A stretch of DNA of 64,000 nt from Stereum hirsutum FP-91666 SS1 (GCF_000264905.1 NW_006763132.1:3206696-3270695); one strand, 5' to 3'. Counted from the first letter of the stretch, positions 44,661 to 57,394 are shown. The notes: generated by a model from the sequence alone, not told the origin. A program made the numbers and translations.

Positions 44661-45968
44661 TCATACAAGTTTCTTATCGTTACGACGCAGGTCGGCGAGC
44701 TTCGACAAGCCGAAGCGCCGAGAAAACATGGCATCCTTCGCAATGTTGAGCGAAAAGAAAAGCCGCCAATAATGAAGGTGAATAAACTTACGAACGTAGT
44801 GCGTTTGAGGAATGTATTGACAATCCACACCATCCAGGCGTTGGCTCCGTCCCATAGCCAGGCGCGAGGGTGCGCTTTCAGCACTTCGGCGACGATGTTA
44901 CGTGCTACAGGATCTCTTGGTACAGCAGCGTCTGCGAATCTCAGCCATGAGTAGCCGTTCATGTCAGTAAGATGGAAGTTGGACGAGGCGCACTTTGATA
45001 ATTGTCGATGCGATTCCTCTGATACTCTTCCTTGATCGGCTGATACAGTGAGTTGTCGGGCATCACAATCCATGGCTTGGTTATATTGCTTTGTACGTTT
45101 CCAAGCACGACCTTGAGAAAAGATATCAGGAATACAGCTTTTAGTAGTTGATAAATGACTGACATGGAGCACCCGTATGCTAAAACACCATTCGGTCAAT
45201 TTCAGTATCGCATACGGGCTGTGGTCAAACTCACTTGAATGGTGCTAATTCAATGCGGAGCGTGTCACTCATTGCATTCAAGGCCGCCTTGCTCGCGTTG
45301 TAAGCAAAGCCAAACGGGACAGGGGCAATGCTGGCCAAGCTTCCGATCTGCACGATGCGCGCATCATCTGAAGCGAGAAGGAGCGGGACGAATTCCTGTA
45401 CCATGGCCACTTGACCAAACACATTAACATCGAATACTTCCTTCACTTTATCGAGCGAAGCGTCCATGAGCGCAAATGGATATGCTGTTGATCTAGTAAG
45501 CCTCTGCGATCGAGCAAAGGCATAAGCTATACTGGCAACTGACCTACGCCACTAGAGACGAAGATTATGGTGAGATATTAATGTCCAGGCAAGACGAGGA
45601 GAACGTACGCGTTGTTGACCAAGACATCCAACTTGTTTCCGTTCAGCTCGATGATCTGTTGCTTGGCAGCCCTGATGCTGTTCAAATCCGTGACGTCTAA
45701 GACCAACAGCTTGATACTGGGCAGGGATGTCAAGCCCTCCATAGATGTAAGTGTACGGGCGGAAGCAAAGACTTGAAAACCTGAGTCGAGACTATGAGTT
45801 GCAGCTCGTAGATAACAACACAGACAAACGCGCCCTTTGAGTGGAATTCTTTAGCGAGGGATTCCCCAATTCCACCTGCGCTACACCTGCATTGTTGTGA
45901 GATACATGACTCTGTACAGGTACACGGTGAGTCTGAGCATACCCAGTGATAAGAACAGATTGCGACAT
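44661..45968 (-). CDS. Short-chain dehydrogenase/reductase, AYR1-like
   Basis: Nine exons, complement of 44661-44735, 44792-44931, 44994-45111, 45164-45179 (16 nt), 45235-45484, 45544-45551 (8 nt), 45609-45771, 45822-45886 and 45943-45968, 286 aa. The exon 2/3 junction is uncertain by 9 nt. Motifs: TGCSAGGIG (cofactor loop TGxxxGxG), NNAG assembled over the 8-nt microexon, the catalytic Ser in GSLASIAP and YNASK (YxxxK). The C-terminal part resembles 1-acyl-dihydroxyacetone-phosphate reductases and related fungal SDRs, which act with NADPH at the ER or lipid-droplet surface. The hydrophobic WLWDGANAWMVWIV near the C-terminus would fit membrane association. Substrate cannot be told from sequence. 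Confidence 0.88.
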
Positions 45969-47248
45969 GTCTAATAGTGCCTCTCCCTTTGTCGAGAGTG
46001 ATAGAGATGGTGTACGTAGCGGACAAGCGTTGACTTGTCGTCGTCTGGGAGAAAGGGAGGAAAGGCGTGGTTCTACGGTTATGCTTCCTCATGGGACTTG
46101 CCCCACGAGGTTGATGAGTTTATCTCACTCCCTGTAAGCGTCTGGACCGTGGGTATAATTAGCCCGCAAGAATGGAAGTTCTACTACGATGGTGATTGAG
46201 GTCCATGGCGACTTACCGCCACAGTAATTCACTGTCTCACAGTCTTCTCGGTGTATGTATGGACTGGACAACGCCGAAGCCGAGAACGGAAAAGATCGTT
46301 ACCAATCGACAGATCCGTGCACACATCGCCCGGAAGCTGCCTTTCTACACGAATCTGGCGAATCTGGGAGCGTGACCGGTTGACCGCGGATGTTTATCTA
46401 TTCTACTGCTCCCAAGGATGACAAGAACTAGTAGGAACTAGTGATATTCTTCAAGTCTCTTCTGATGCGTATGAAACACGCAGCGCCTCTATCCCATCGA
46501 ACAAGAAGCTTCCAGTTCCCCTAGTGGCTCCCGAGGAAGGACGAAGAAGGTCCCGGAGCAACCACAGCGGCCTGCGAGGTAGGGGTTTCTCTTTCTATTA
46601 CATCAGAAGCAACACAGTGTCGGTTCTCATTTCATCGATCGTGTCCTGACTCGGATCGAGTCTCAGTGCCCTCTGCGAACGAAATCATGATCATCAAGCT
46701 CCACAAACAGTGTGCGAACAGATTCTATGTGGGCGCATCTCAAGCGCATCTTCATTTATGGTAAAGAGATGATTGATTTACTGTTTTTGCTTCTTGCTGG
46801 GTTCATCCGTGAGCATCTGTGGTGGCAATTGTAGGTCATTTATCATGCATGGCAGATTGATACGTCGTCGGCTCACTTACGAGCGTTAGCCCAGTGGCTT
46901 GACCTGAGGTCACGAGCCAACGATGAACATGTAGGTTTCCGCTGGTTTTTCGCCGTTCAGGAGACTTCATCATGATCGCGATCGCAGTACTCGAGGCGTA
47001 CAACATTTGATACTGATGCTGAGAATCTGAGGGACCGACATGCCCGAGCTCAAGGTATGTGAAAGCGTTAGAAAGTGGACTTCGAAGATGTGGCGCTACT
47101 TACTCTTCTGTGCAATACACCATCACCTTTGATGTATCATGGATGTCCCGATGCCCTGAAGCACACTATAAAGCGTCACTCAATGTACGCCTCATCTGAA
47201 GGAACCTCCTCTTCTCACAGCATTCAGACTATTCCCAAGCTCGAAGCA
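45969..47248. other. Intergenic, nothing recognised
   Basis: No coding frame that I trust and no repeat. It must contain the promoters of the divergent SDR (minus) and DUF6534 (plus) genes. Confidence 0.4.
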
Positions 47249-49328
47249 ATGTCCGAGTCATCTGCGCAACTGCAATATGGTCTCAATGCTGTCTATTGTG
47301 GAAATTGGTTCACAGCACTGTGAGTGTAAACTCTCGATGATATTTGACGGACAAGAAGAGTCTCATTTCCGCTCCCACTAGTTTGTGTGGAGTGACAATA
47401 TTGCAGACATTCTGGTACTACAAGAACTATCCGCACGATCCCAGGCGAATCAAAATCTTGGTACGCCTGAAGTGCACCTGTCGAAGTCTCCCCTCACATG
47501 ATTGGGCACCTATTTATTTATTGATATAGGTTGCGACCTTATGGCAAGTCCCTGTCAGTTTTCAATAAACTTTACTGCACAACTCTAACATTTCGTATAG
47601 CATTCTTGACTTGTTTCATGCTGCATGTGTGGCCCATATGGTATACGAAATAATATTTGCAGCCGCTCTCAGTGGCAGCACCACAATCTTCACTGCGCAA
47701 CTACCTTGGTATGATTTCTCTGTCCGTGACTGAAATAAATTACTGATTGTTTTCTCTTTAGGTCTGTCATGGTCAGCTTTGTCTCATAATTTTAAAGATG
47801 ATGCATGGACTGACTAGCGGTCCTCAGGGAATGACACTAGTAACGGTATGAATTTATCACTGTTCAGCTTGTTGTGTATTTTTTTGTTAAACACGTATCT
47901 GTAGGCGCTCGCGGATATCCTCATTCGATTGTAAGTGTTCCATGTCACATGAATACAGCGGACTGGTCACTGAAACACTTACTTGCTACCGCAGTTTCTA
48001 CTGTTACAGAATTTGGACCAGTATGCATCTATTACATGACTCTGCATCTCCAATTCTGATGTCTGTTCGTAATGAGCAGTGAGTGAACATAACTGGTTCC
48101 TGACAATACCCGCAGTATGTCTGCAAATTATTATTCTGATGTGTCCAAGATATGTCAGCTTAGATGGCAATTTTAGGCCTTCTTCAATATTGTCCTTTTC
48201 GGTAAGATCTTGTCAGTCTTGTTGCAAATCGTACCTGCAGTCTTATACATCATCTTATTGGCAGGATGGTCAATTTGTGAGTGACGCATCACCCTCAAAT
48301 ACTCGGAGCAAGAATGATAGAATATATTATCTGCAGACTTCAACACCAGGCTGTGTGTACCCAAGCAAATAGTGGTATCTGCGGCATGATACTCATATCT
48401 GATTACAGGGCTAGGGTTCATGACCTTGCACAAGTAGCGTTGCTCTCAGTAAGTTCAGTGTGATTTCCTTGGTACATCCAGCTTATGCGTTCAAGACGGA
48501 CTTCTATGTAGACATGGCCTTGATCGTGTTCAATGACACCGCTCTGTCAGTTGTTCTCATTGTCCTATTGTGGCGAAAGCGGCGCTTCACTGTTAAAAGG
48601 TATGGTGGAAAGTATGATAGTTATCCGGTTCTCATATTTTTCTGTATCATGCAGGACTGCTTCGCTTCTGAACACACTGATAGTGTATACTGTCACAACT
48701 GGGTTTCTCACCAGGTCCGTACTTTCCCTGTCCGTCTTTATGTAATTGAATTGATTATTGAAGGCTTCTCCGAATAGCCTGCTTGCATTGGCAATGCTAA
48801 TTACAGTGAGTTAAAACCATTAAAATTCTCATTGTCAACAAATCAATTAGTACTGAAATGGATGTCATAAGTTTGCTACTGATCAAGGGCTGGCTTACCT
48901 TGGGATGTTCATTGTCTTAAGCAAACGTAAGTTTATCTTTTTTCATGCGGGAGCTGGCATATGACATACAATTCTGCTCCGTTAAGTCTTCCTCAACTCT
49001 TGCCTGGCCACTCTTAATCAGAGGCGAACCAATAAAAGAGATGAAGACGATACAATTTCCATTTCAATGAAGCACATGGACTTTGCACCCGGAGTCACGC
49101 CGACAATGGCTACAGGTCCGCCCGTGGATGTATGTTTTTCATGTAACCGTATGATGTGCATTATCTCCTTCGTTTTTGACCAGGCATACAGGTTCTGGTG
49201 AAGAACTATGAGGGTGAATCCACAAACCATCCATCCACAGTGAGATATATCATCCTTCATTTGCCTGAATTCTCCTTGATAGTTCCTCTTTCATTTCTTC
49301 ACAGAGCTACTCTTTCGACAGAGTTTGA
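47249..49328 (+). CDS. DUF6534-type multi-pass membrane protein
   Basis: Clear exons are 47249-47319, 47382-47460, 47530-47543, 47601-47708, 47762-47771, 47828-47845, 47905-47930, 47995-48020, 48080-?, 48496-48599, 48655-48714, 48778-48805, 48872-48926, 48987-49129, 49192-49239 and 49305-49328. The part between 48100 and 48495 is not resolved. The protein has about seven hydrophobic segments, and the late exons give the family signature N-T-L-I-V-Y-T followed by LSKLFLNSCLATLNQRR. DUF6534 proteins are abundant in mushrooms; their function is unknown, a receptor-like topology being only a guess. Intron 3 appears to use a GC donor (GCAAGT at 47544). Two exons are only 10 and 14 nt. The start could also be upstream. 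Confidence 0.75.
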
Positions 49329-49544
49329 TGCTGACCTCGACTTCGTAGCCGGTCTCATTACTTACTTTCGTCCGACGTCCGGTTTACCAGCCCCACATAT
49401 TGTCTCTTCTGCCTGCAGTGAGAAAAGGCATGTTAAATAAGAACGTACCGAAGCGTAATGCAGGATCATGTATGATGTCATTATGTTGCGCATATCATCA
49501 GGAGGGCTCGTACATCTGTGTGAGTGGGCATGTGTACTAGCCTT

Positions 49545-49740
49545 GAACCATGAAGAAATGGGACATCTATGGGTTTCAGGCAACACTTTCGGTCACTCGT
49601 TCCGAACCGGAGGTGCCTCTGCCTTTATCGGGCAAGTTATGGACCCCGATTATCCGCATCGCAGGCCGTTGGCACTCCCTAGCCTACGAAACACCTGTTC
49701 TTTTTGAACAAGAAGCTTCTCGACACATGTGGATGGCTTG
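49545..49740 (+). pseudogene. Relic of a second tyrosine recombinase
   Basis: GHSFRTGGAS (HxxR motif) in one frame is followed, after a one-base shift near 49650, by IRIAGRWHSLAYE and a SRH segment in another. This order (HSFR, GRW.S, YE) is the catalytic end of a mushroom tyrosine recombinase family different from the intact one at 36.6-38.4 kb. The frameshift, and a Pro (YETP) where relatives have the second Tyr, show that it is dead. No N-terminal part was found. Confidence 0.65.
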
Positions 49741-50356
49741 TATTCGTTTCACTTTCCTCCAGTCAGCGTGCAAAGCAACTTCTGCTACACCTTCCGACCA
49801 TGTCCAAAGTGAAGGCTTCATCTAACACGACAACACATTTCCCATCTTCGATCGGACAAGAATACAGATACAGGCCAGTTATGGGAGCACAGGCTGGGAT
49901 ATCGCCCTGTATTTGTGGCCAAATCCCTACACCTACTAAAGGATAAAACCTCGCCATGCATATGCACCCTCCGCCAATACGACACGATCACGCAGTGACA
50001 TGTGAACATAAAATGGCAGCAAGGGATATGAAGATGGAAAACAAATATCGATATCATCGGCGCCGCTCCTACATAAGTTGAACATCGTGCACGGCCGGTA
50101 CACAAGCTCTTCTACATCTCCTAAATTCCCTATGACTGCTTCTCGCCAGGCGCCCGCCACCACATAGGCAAATCCAAACGATACTCCTTCCAACGTCGAC
50201 CTCCCAAAAACCTCACGGAGATGACAAGAAGTAAGGCGTCAGGATCGATATCTGTGGATCTCAAAGGGTAGAGATGAATCTACGTATACACTCCTCGTCT
50301 GACATACCTCAACAAAGAGCACTCAAAAAATTCGAGTTCGAATTCAAGTTCAAGCA

Positions 50357-52314
50357 TCAAGCATCAACCCAAACTTCCTTCGCGGTCTTGACGACCAACG
50401 AAAGCTTATCCACCACATTCTGTTCGCTAACGGGGTTCCCGGCCGCAGATGATGCGAAACCGCACTGTGGGGAAATACAGATCCTGCGAGACAAGAAGGG
50501 GGTAGGCGTGTTCAGAATCGGGGTGTTGAGGAGCAGATAAAGAGGCCGGATGGGTGTGTATAGGTATACGTACTGATTGAGGGCCTCCGCCTTCGAGCGG
50601 GGTTGCACGCCGTTCGCGATCGTCTCAGCTGCACTGTCGATACGCTTCTTGAGCAGCTCCATGTCCTCGAGCTATTAGCCAAGAGTGAATCAGGGAGAGT
50701 TGGTGGTTAGCTCGCAGGGGCCTTGATGTTATGTTGCAGGTGAGGAATCGGAAAGATATTACCTCGGGTGCTTTGCTAGTGACGAGACCGAGAACAACGA
50801 CTTTGTTCTTGGGAAGGTGTTTGAGAGGTTCAAACGTTCCTGCACGGTCACTGTCATACTCGAGCTGAGAATTGTCCGAAACGTCAGATACGATGCTGTT
50901 AAGTAGTGCAGGAACTACATGGGACATACGTAGTAAGTGTCGACCGGGATCTCGTTGAACAGCTTGATAGCGATGTCGTCGTAACCTCCTTGCGAAAAGT
51001 GTTGGCCGCCCTAAATAACACACGAAAGCAGCCAAGAGCATCCAAGCGTTTAGCACGTATTGACACCCAAGAGTTCGAAGGACCCAAGAGTCAATGTAGC
51101 GCGACTTACGGTATAGTTTCCACGGCAGAGGTGGAGACCGATGTTCATTCCGGCCGGCTTCTCGGACAGACAATCCTTGTATGCCTGGATGTACAGGTTG
51201 AGAAGGTAGTCTGGGTCAAGGCCTTGATCTTTCATGCCCTTGACCATGTTGACGTCGCAGAAATAGGCAAGACCAGGATCGTCGATTTGGACATTCCCTA
51301 GTAGACAGATGTCAGGGCAATGAAGGCCATATAAGATGGATGAACGCACTGCATCCTCGGCTGTACAAGTCTGCAATTTCCTCGCGATATGCCTTGGTAA
51401 GGTCGGCAAAGTACTCCTCTGAGTGCACCCCATTGTCAGTAAGATTGCTTCAAACGCACATCGAATGTAGTATTGTGAGTACGTACCGTCAGTAGAATAC
51501 ACATCTTTGGAGTATGCGTTCGTCCCTAGACGCAAGTGGTAATAACTAGGAGGGCCCATAGTGATCTTGATGCCTTTGTGGTCCTATGATCAGGTTGGCA
51601 GCCACGCATGAACAAATATCCTGAGAAAACAGTAAGAACGGCGTCTACATACCTTCTCGGGAACGATAGTCTTCAAGAAGTCGAAGTCGGGCCCATAGAA
51701 CGGTTTCGTGCGCTTGATTTTACCCTGGTCACCCGGCCATCAGCCATCAGCTGCACATTCGCGGCTGATAGGCATATAAATTAAGCATACCACGCATATC
51801 GACGCAGCTGGAGGGCCCTTGATTTTGAAGGCAGCCTTCATAGGGATGTAATCCTGGGCAAGACGTTGGCTCGTGCGCACATACTCGAAGTACCACGAGA
51901 CATACCATAAACAGGTCGAGGTGGTCTAACAGACGCAAGCTTTGACTTTAGACGCCCAGCAGCATGGCAGATAGCTGTAGAACACACCTTCCGTGACGAC
52001 TTTCATGCCATCCAGGTTATCGAACACACCATCGTAGAACATGGCTCTGCGACCGCCGTTTCGTCAGCCAAGCAGACGCTATCGCCAATAGCTAAGACTC
52101 ACCTCCTGATCTCTCCATCCGTGATAGCCTTGATACCTACGTCCATCTGCATCTTCACCGCGGCCTTGATGGCCTCATCCTCCGCCGCTGTGAGCTCTTG
52201 CTGCGAAAGCTTTCCTTCTTTGACCAACTGCCTCTTTTCCAACAACGGAAGCGGTCTCTTGAGCGATCCACAGTGCTCGCCACGGAAAGGAGGATTGAGG
52301 GTGACCCAAGGCAT
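50357..52314 (-). CDS. UROD/MetE-like cobalamin-independent methyltransferase
   Basis: Twelve exons, complement of 50357-50483, 50574-50671, 50763-50864, 50930-51010, 51110-51297, 51350-51418, 51487-51583, 51653-51724, 51791-51853, 51906-51925, 51988-52046 and 52103-52314, 395 aa in perfect phase. It has the fold of the C-terminal half of MetE: N-terminal FRGEHCGSLKRP, DGEIRR, QIDDPGLA, the zinc-site GLHLCRGN (His and Cys ligands) and the last ligand Cys in SPQCGF. About 400 aa is the normal size for the single-domain fungal/archaeal version. The family transfers a methyl group to a thiol; whether this one makes methionine or acts on another thiol is not known. Exon 10 (51906-51925) has only 20 nt. 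Confidence 0.92.
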
Positions 52315-53915
52315 CTTAGTGTTATCGGAGTAGACTTGGGGTGTAACGGTGAAAAGGAGGGAGGAGGCGGGGATGGAGATGGAGATAGAGGCGACAGGAG
52401 AGAGTTTGTCGAGCAGGCAAGGGCACTGTTAAATACAAGAGCCCGGAGAGGCAAGCGGTCGGCCGGTGGTCGGTGCCACATCAGGTGTCATAGCTCTCGG
52501 GTGAGCATTTTTGCAGGAGAGCGAACGATTATTACTGGTGAGCGCGAGGATGCGACGACTCGGACATCGAGATCCCCTTTTCATGCGCGTAAATACCTTA
52601 TCCGGAAAGATATTGTCTGTGTGCGAGCGTGCAGATTAATTCTATCATGGCTGTCCGCAGCTTGTCTCGCATTTGGATGAGGCTGGAGGACGGAAAAGGT
52701 GAGAATGGTGATGGTATGAACGAGAGGATGAGCTTGAATGGGTAGAATGGCCAACACGACACATCTTTATATAACGCATAGGCATGCGCGCCTGGGGATG
52801 TTGCCTCTCGCCGTGGCGTCTTCATTCCAAGCTGCTTACGCCACAACGGATTGCTCCCCCGACCAGTTCCAAACTCTTCTTCATCACACTCACGACAGTG
52901 ACGACACAGACCATCAGCTGGCAGAAGTACGTTACACTATTCTTATAGCGCACTAACATTCATCCTATTCAGCCCGCTTCTTCGTGAGGCTGGGATTGCC
53001 TGTTCACAGCTTGCGGGGAGTGTATGGGAACATTACTGGGTGTCAAAAGGTACGCCAACAATACGCCCACAAAGCATGCTAAAATATGATTGGAGACAGG
53101 TTCGGAATGTCCGAGATCAGATGTTGTGAAGACGAGGCGTCTCGGAACGCCTCAGGCGTGCGATTATGAACGCGAAATATACCTTGCGTGGGTCATAGCA
53201 AACGAGATAAGTGGCCTGACTCTCATGCTGGTAGGATGGGTATTCTTGGTTAACCTTTCGAGTGCAGGATTCTGTGCTCCAACTACGTAGTTCTCGGAGC
53301 TTTGGTGACCAAGCAGAACGGGTTAGCCACCGTTGTCGTTCGTTCTGGTTCGACTCATACCTAGGTGCAACTTTCACGGCCCATGGATTCGAGAGACACT
53401 GTTAGACTCTAGTGCGTCTATCTCGTTATTGAGTGGGGATTCTTTATCTTCATATTAGCTTGATGAAGCACAAAATCGCCCTGTGAGAGTGTCTGCGTAG
53501 GTGCTTTTGTGTCCTTGTTGGGCATGACGCTTGTTCCGCGGATAATTCAAGCGGCCTGTTTGTACGAACCTTCGGTCGGTCTATAAGGCCTTGAACCCCT
53601 TCTGTGCTCTTGATCTCGACGATATATCCTTGACGTCCTACGTTGCATCCAGTCTATAACATGAATGCTAGTGGCGTGCACTCGAACCCACGGCACACAC
53701 CAGATCACCTTCATTCAGCTTCCTATGCCCAGATTCCCAGCTCGTTGCTCAATCATTTGCGGCTTCAGGTCACTTAGACTAGCTCCTTTCTTATGATGCC
53801 TTTATTTTGGGCAGCGAAGGCTATTGCAACGCCTCCCCATGATATCAGGGATAGTCTCACATCTCATCATGATTACTATTCGCCCTGATGATCCCATTCC
53901 TGAAAATATACAGAA
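52315..53915. other. Intergenic, nothing recognised
   Basis: No gene. A stretch at 53665-53700 has a T-arm-like GGTTCGAG on the minus strand but no complete cloverleaf. Confidence 0.4.
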
Positions 53916-53917
53916 TA

Positions 53918-54285
53918 GGGGTTTTATGATACGGCCCCAGAGCTCATTTCTGTCTGGCCAGAGAATGCTCCACATTGAGCGCCGGCCCCGCATATGACGA
54001 AAGCAGCAGCAGTCGGCGTATTCCGCCTCGAGCTCTCGGACGCTGCTGAAGGTGCTACAGCACATATTCTCTTCAAAAGACTTCAGGTCAGGCTTTGGAA
54101 GCATGACTAGACAGGATCCCGAGAGTTGTACAAGAAGAGACGGCAATAAATAAAGAGCGGATAACACACGCTCGATGCAGAGGCGGCGCGAAGTCTCTCG
54201 TGGGAGATTTGGAACCGGGAGCCACCTCGATCTCTGGGCTCATAAAACTCTGTAGCTCTTCGAAGCGCCCGTATCATAAAACCCC
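53918..54285. mobile_element. MITE family 2, copy 2 (TA target duplication)
   Basis: Perfect 17-bp terminal inverted repeats GGGGTTTTATGATACGG, with TA on both sides (53916-53917 and 54286-54287), 368 bp. It is in inverted orientation to the copy at 32373-32734. One half is almost identical between copies; the other half carries small indels and substitutions. Confidence 0.9.
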
Positions 54286-54287
54286 TA

Positions 54288-55269
54288 ATCAGAACACCAG
54301 AATGCTCTTGATACGGCATAATGGACCGCCTCTTTCTATTAATCAATAACGCCGACTCCTGTGTTGGTCGATCATCTTTATCACCGATGATCCTTACTGC
54401 TGGAGCATTGCGTGCAGCGCTACATTTGGCCTGATACCACCATCATTACCAGCTTTACTACGCTCTGTGCTCGACCTGATGTTGCTCCCCATACCGACAT
54501 ATTGATGACAGTCACCTTCCGTTGTCGCGATGGTAGAGTAATTGTTTAGAGATAGCTGGAGTTTATACGGACCACTGTCTGGAAAGCGCGCAGTTGGGTC
54601 GGCATGTAACACCAATTTGAGGCAAGGATTTGGCCTCTTTCGTTCCAGCTTGTAAGAAACCATAGTCCACCGATGAGGGCAGAGTCGATGGGTCTGATTC
54701 GATTGGCGGTCAGTCGGCAGAAAGTTGCGCCATACGACGCTCTAATATTGCGCGTGCGGAAGAACTTGGCTCCCATGTTTTTTTGCACGGACCAGGGAAT
54801 CAGTCGACTACTCGGGTTTTGCTTTGACTGTGACCCGTATACTATATTTCCGAGAATCGAGCATCAATCGACTAGAACCCATTGCATGATCTGCTCCCCG
54901 TACCGTTTCAGTGGCATGATGCATGTTTCTAATTACAACTTTGGCAGAGCCCACTGCACCCAGACGCGACAACTCTGAATGTGCGCGGAACGAGACTGGT
55001 CTATTGTTTCTTTACCAGCTGATAGCTTTCTAGAGCGCCTTTCTTCACCCGCGATGTCTTGTCTGTATGTGGAAGGACACCGTCTTATGTGAGATGCACC
55101 CATACTGACCCTGATGGAATGTGGCGCTCTGCTGCATGATGGACCTTCCAAGTCCTCGACAAGAGTCCTACGATTCTTATTATATATAAGTCAGACTGGG
55201 AGAGAAAATGCACATCATTCCTCCCGTAGAGCACGCTCGAGCATACTCGTTTGTAACCTTTCAGCCTCA
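54288..55269. other. Intergenic, nothing recognised
   Basis: Only short frames on both strands. The right end is the presumed promoter of the next gene; a TATATAAG-like TATA box is visible near 55181-55188. Confidence 0.35.
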
Positions 55270-56810
55270 ATGGCAACATCTGACCTTTCCCGCAAGCGTT
55301 ATTCGACGGACATTTCATCTTCAGAAGTACATGTCGATATCACAGACACTTTCACTTTGATTGCGTGTCAATGCATGCTTTACGGTAAGTCTGGCAATCC
55401 AAAATTGAGTCTTGAAACGTACTAAAATGTACGGCGTTCATCTAGGAGTTCAAATCACCCTCACGCTTTTCGTGGGATATACTCTCCTGTACGTGTTAGA
55501 GTTGCTTTATATCCCCGAAAACTCCCTGATAGAGGTTTGGCAAGCTTTGCACAAACCCGATCGAAGGCAATCAGGTGGCTGCTTCCATTGACGGTTGTCA
55601 TGCTTGCTTCGTCGACAATATACGTGATATTCACCTTGGAGGTTGCCGTGTATTTCAGCAATTATTCTGGCGATTCTGTGCCTTACGAAGTTATCTACGG
55701 AATGCAGGAAGCACTACTCTATCTACCGAGTGTCAATGTAGGCAACCATTTTCTGTGTTCCATCAGTTTTCTGACAATTTTTCGCAGTATCTGTGTAGTG
55801 ATATCATCTTATTCTGGAGAGCATACGTCCTGTGGAACAGTAATAGGCGGGTCTTTATTCTCCCCGCTTCTCTGCTCGCCGGAACTCTAGGTATGTCTAT
55901 TATACCAATCAGCTCGACGGTACCTATAGCTGACTGATCTTTACCAGTGGCTTTATTGGCGAGTATCGGAAGCAAAGGAGAAACCAGCTCCTATAATTCC
56001 AGTCCCAGCCTCAGCAGGAAGGATCTGGCCGTTTGGGCACTTTATTCATCATGGGTTCTCACACTCGCTGCAAATATCGTGCTCACCTTGATCATCGGTT
56101 TCAAAGCTTGGTACCGTCTAACCTTTATTTTTGACGTACCTAAACTGAATCCGACTCAAATTACCCTACGCAGGCAGTACTCTCGGTTCTTTACCGTTTC
56201 AGGTCTTGGCAGGAGGAGTTCGAAGTTGGTTGGGGTTAAAATCATCATCGCCATCGTCGAGTCCGGTGCTGTCTACTGTGTTTTCTTGGTAAGATCCTGA
56301 ACTTGCATCCGTATATTCCCTTTATTAATGGCCGTTCATCCAGTTGTTCCTCGTTATCTTGAATTTCCAACTTCCGCCGTCTGAATCTCTGAGATCGTTC
56401 AACGTATGGAAGGCAGGCAGTATCATACAAGATGTGTCTATTCAAATATCCGTGAGCTCTCCTCTATGTCATTCCGAGAGCAAGCGGTGTCACTCACCAT
56501 GATTTATCCTATGTAGGGGATTTATCCGATCATCATTATTGTCATGGTCGCACTCAAACGTAGCATAGCTGACACTGCACCAGCCGACACTTCCCTCCCG
56601 TCTTTCGTCGCTGGTAACAGAGATGGTACCACAAGCACGTCCATCGCACAGACTCAATCGGGCGGGCACCGTGACCTCGAACGGCGATTTGAATCAAACG
56701 ATCAAAGCACTATACACTTCGTAGGATTTGGAGCATTCCGAAAGTCCGGAGAGACGGACAACCAAGGCGAGGCAAATTCGGCTTTTACAGAGGCAGAGAC
56801 GACAGCTTGA
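55270..56810 (+). CDS. Multi-pass membrane protein of mushroom type, 381 aa
   Basis: Eight exons: 55270-55384, 55446-55488, 55533-55737, 55788-55890, 55948-56110, 56174-56288, 56344-56451 and 56517-56810, all phases fit. Hydrophobic segments cover residues ~38-55, ~65-85, ~115-165, ~190-215, ~250-270 and ~300-325. Between them lie the family-like pieces SDIILFWRAYVLWN, WALYSSWVLTLAANIVLT, GRRSSKLVGVKI and VESGAVYCVF. The C-terminal ~70 residues are hydrophilic and cytosolic-looking. Proteins with this layout are found in many copies in agaricomycetes and are annotated only as hypothetical or integral membrane proteins. I cannot assign ligand or role. Confidence 0.82.
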
Positions 56811-57323
56811 GGGACGCAGAGACGAGTCAGGCTTGTATTGTCTTGATGGTGAAGGAAGTGGACATATTGCCGTCGGGTTCTACTGCCTTAGATTAACTGC
56901 TTACCGTGACCTTTAATCTCATAGGTGATGAGCTTGCCATGAGCTCCTGTGGATATCCATAATTTATGCAATGTCTTTTTGTATGCTCCGCTGCGACAGC
57001 GAGTGGCGTGCTCTGACTGCCCTGCTACTTCGTGCTCAGCCAACATGCAGAACAAATGGCTCGTAGCCTACCGCAACACACGCAGGCGGCAGCTCGCACA
57101 AGTAGAATTCTTTGAACCTCCTCTACCACGATTTTGAGTGGAAAACTAGCAAAAACATATGGCGACTACAAATTCGTTTCTAACAGTCGAAAGTGTTTCT
57201 ACGACTGGGCATTCGAGCTCCGGGCGTGGGGTGAAAAATGAACGGAACCTAATGTCGATTGATAGACAAGAGACCGTCTTTACATCGTTCAGCCCAACAA
57301 AACGAACGTACGACTACAAGACT
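56811..57323. other. Intergenic, nothing recognised
   Basis: No gene or repeat seen. It contains the 3' UTR of the membrane protein gene and the Pol III termination region of the tRNA gene. Confidence 0.4.
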
Positions 57324-57394
57324 TCGGATACGGGGAATCGAACCCCGAGCTGCCGCGTGAGAGGCGGCAATGTTAGCCGTTACACCATATCCGA
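57324..57394 (-). tRNA. tRNA-Glu (anticodon CUC)
   Basis: 71 nt on the minus strand without an intron. The acceptor stem TCGGATA pairs fully with TATCCGA. The D-arm contains an A box (TGGTGTAACGG). The anticodon stem GCCGC/GCGGC holds the loop CTCTCAC with anticodon CTC. The T-arm GGGGTTCGATTCCCC is perfect and contains the B box. A T4 tract 22 nt downstream (minus strand) can end Pol III transcription. The anticodon CUC reads the Glu codon GAG. Confidence 0.95.

Noticed and set aside
53655..53740. Possible tRNA on the minus strand (T-arm-like GGTTCGAG)
   Set aside because: No matching 5' acceptor strand, D-arm or anticodon arm could be folded.
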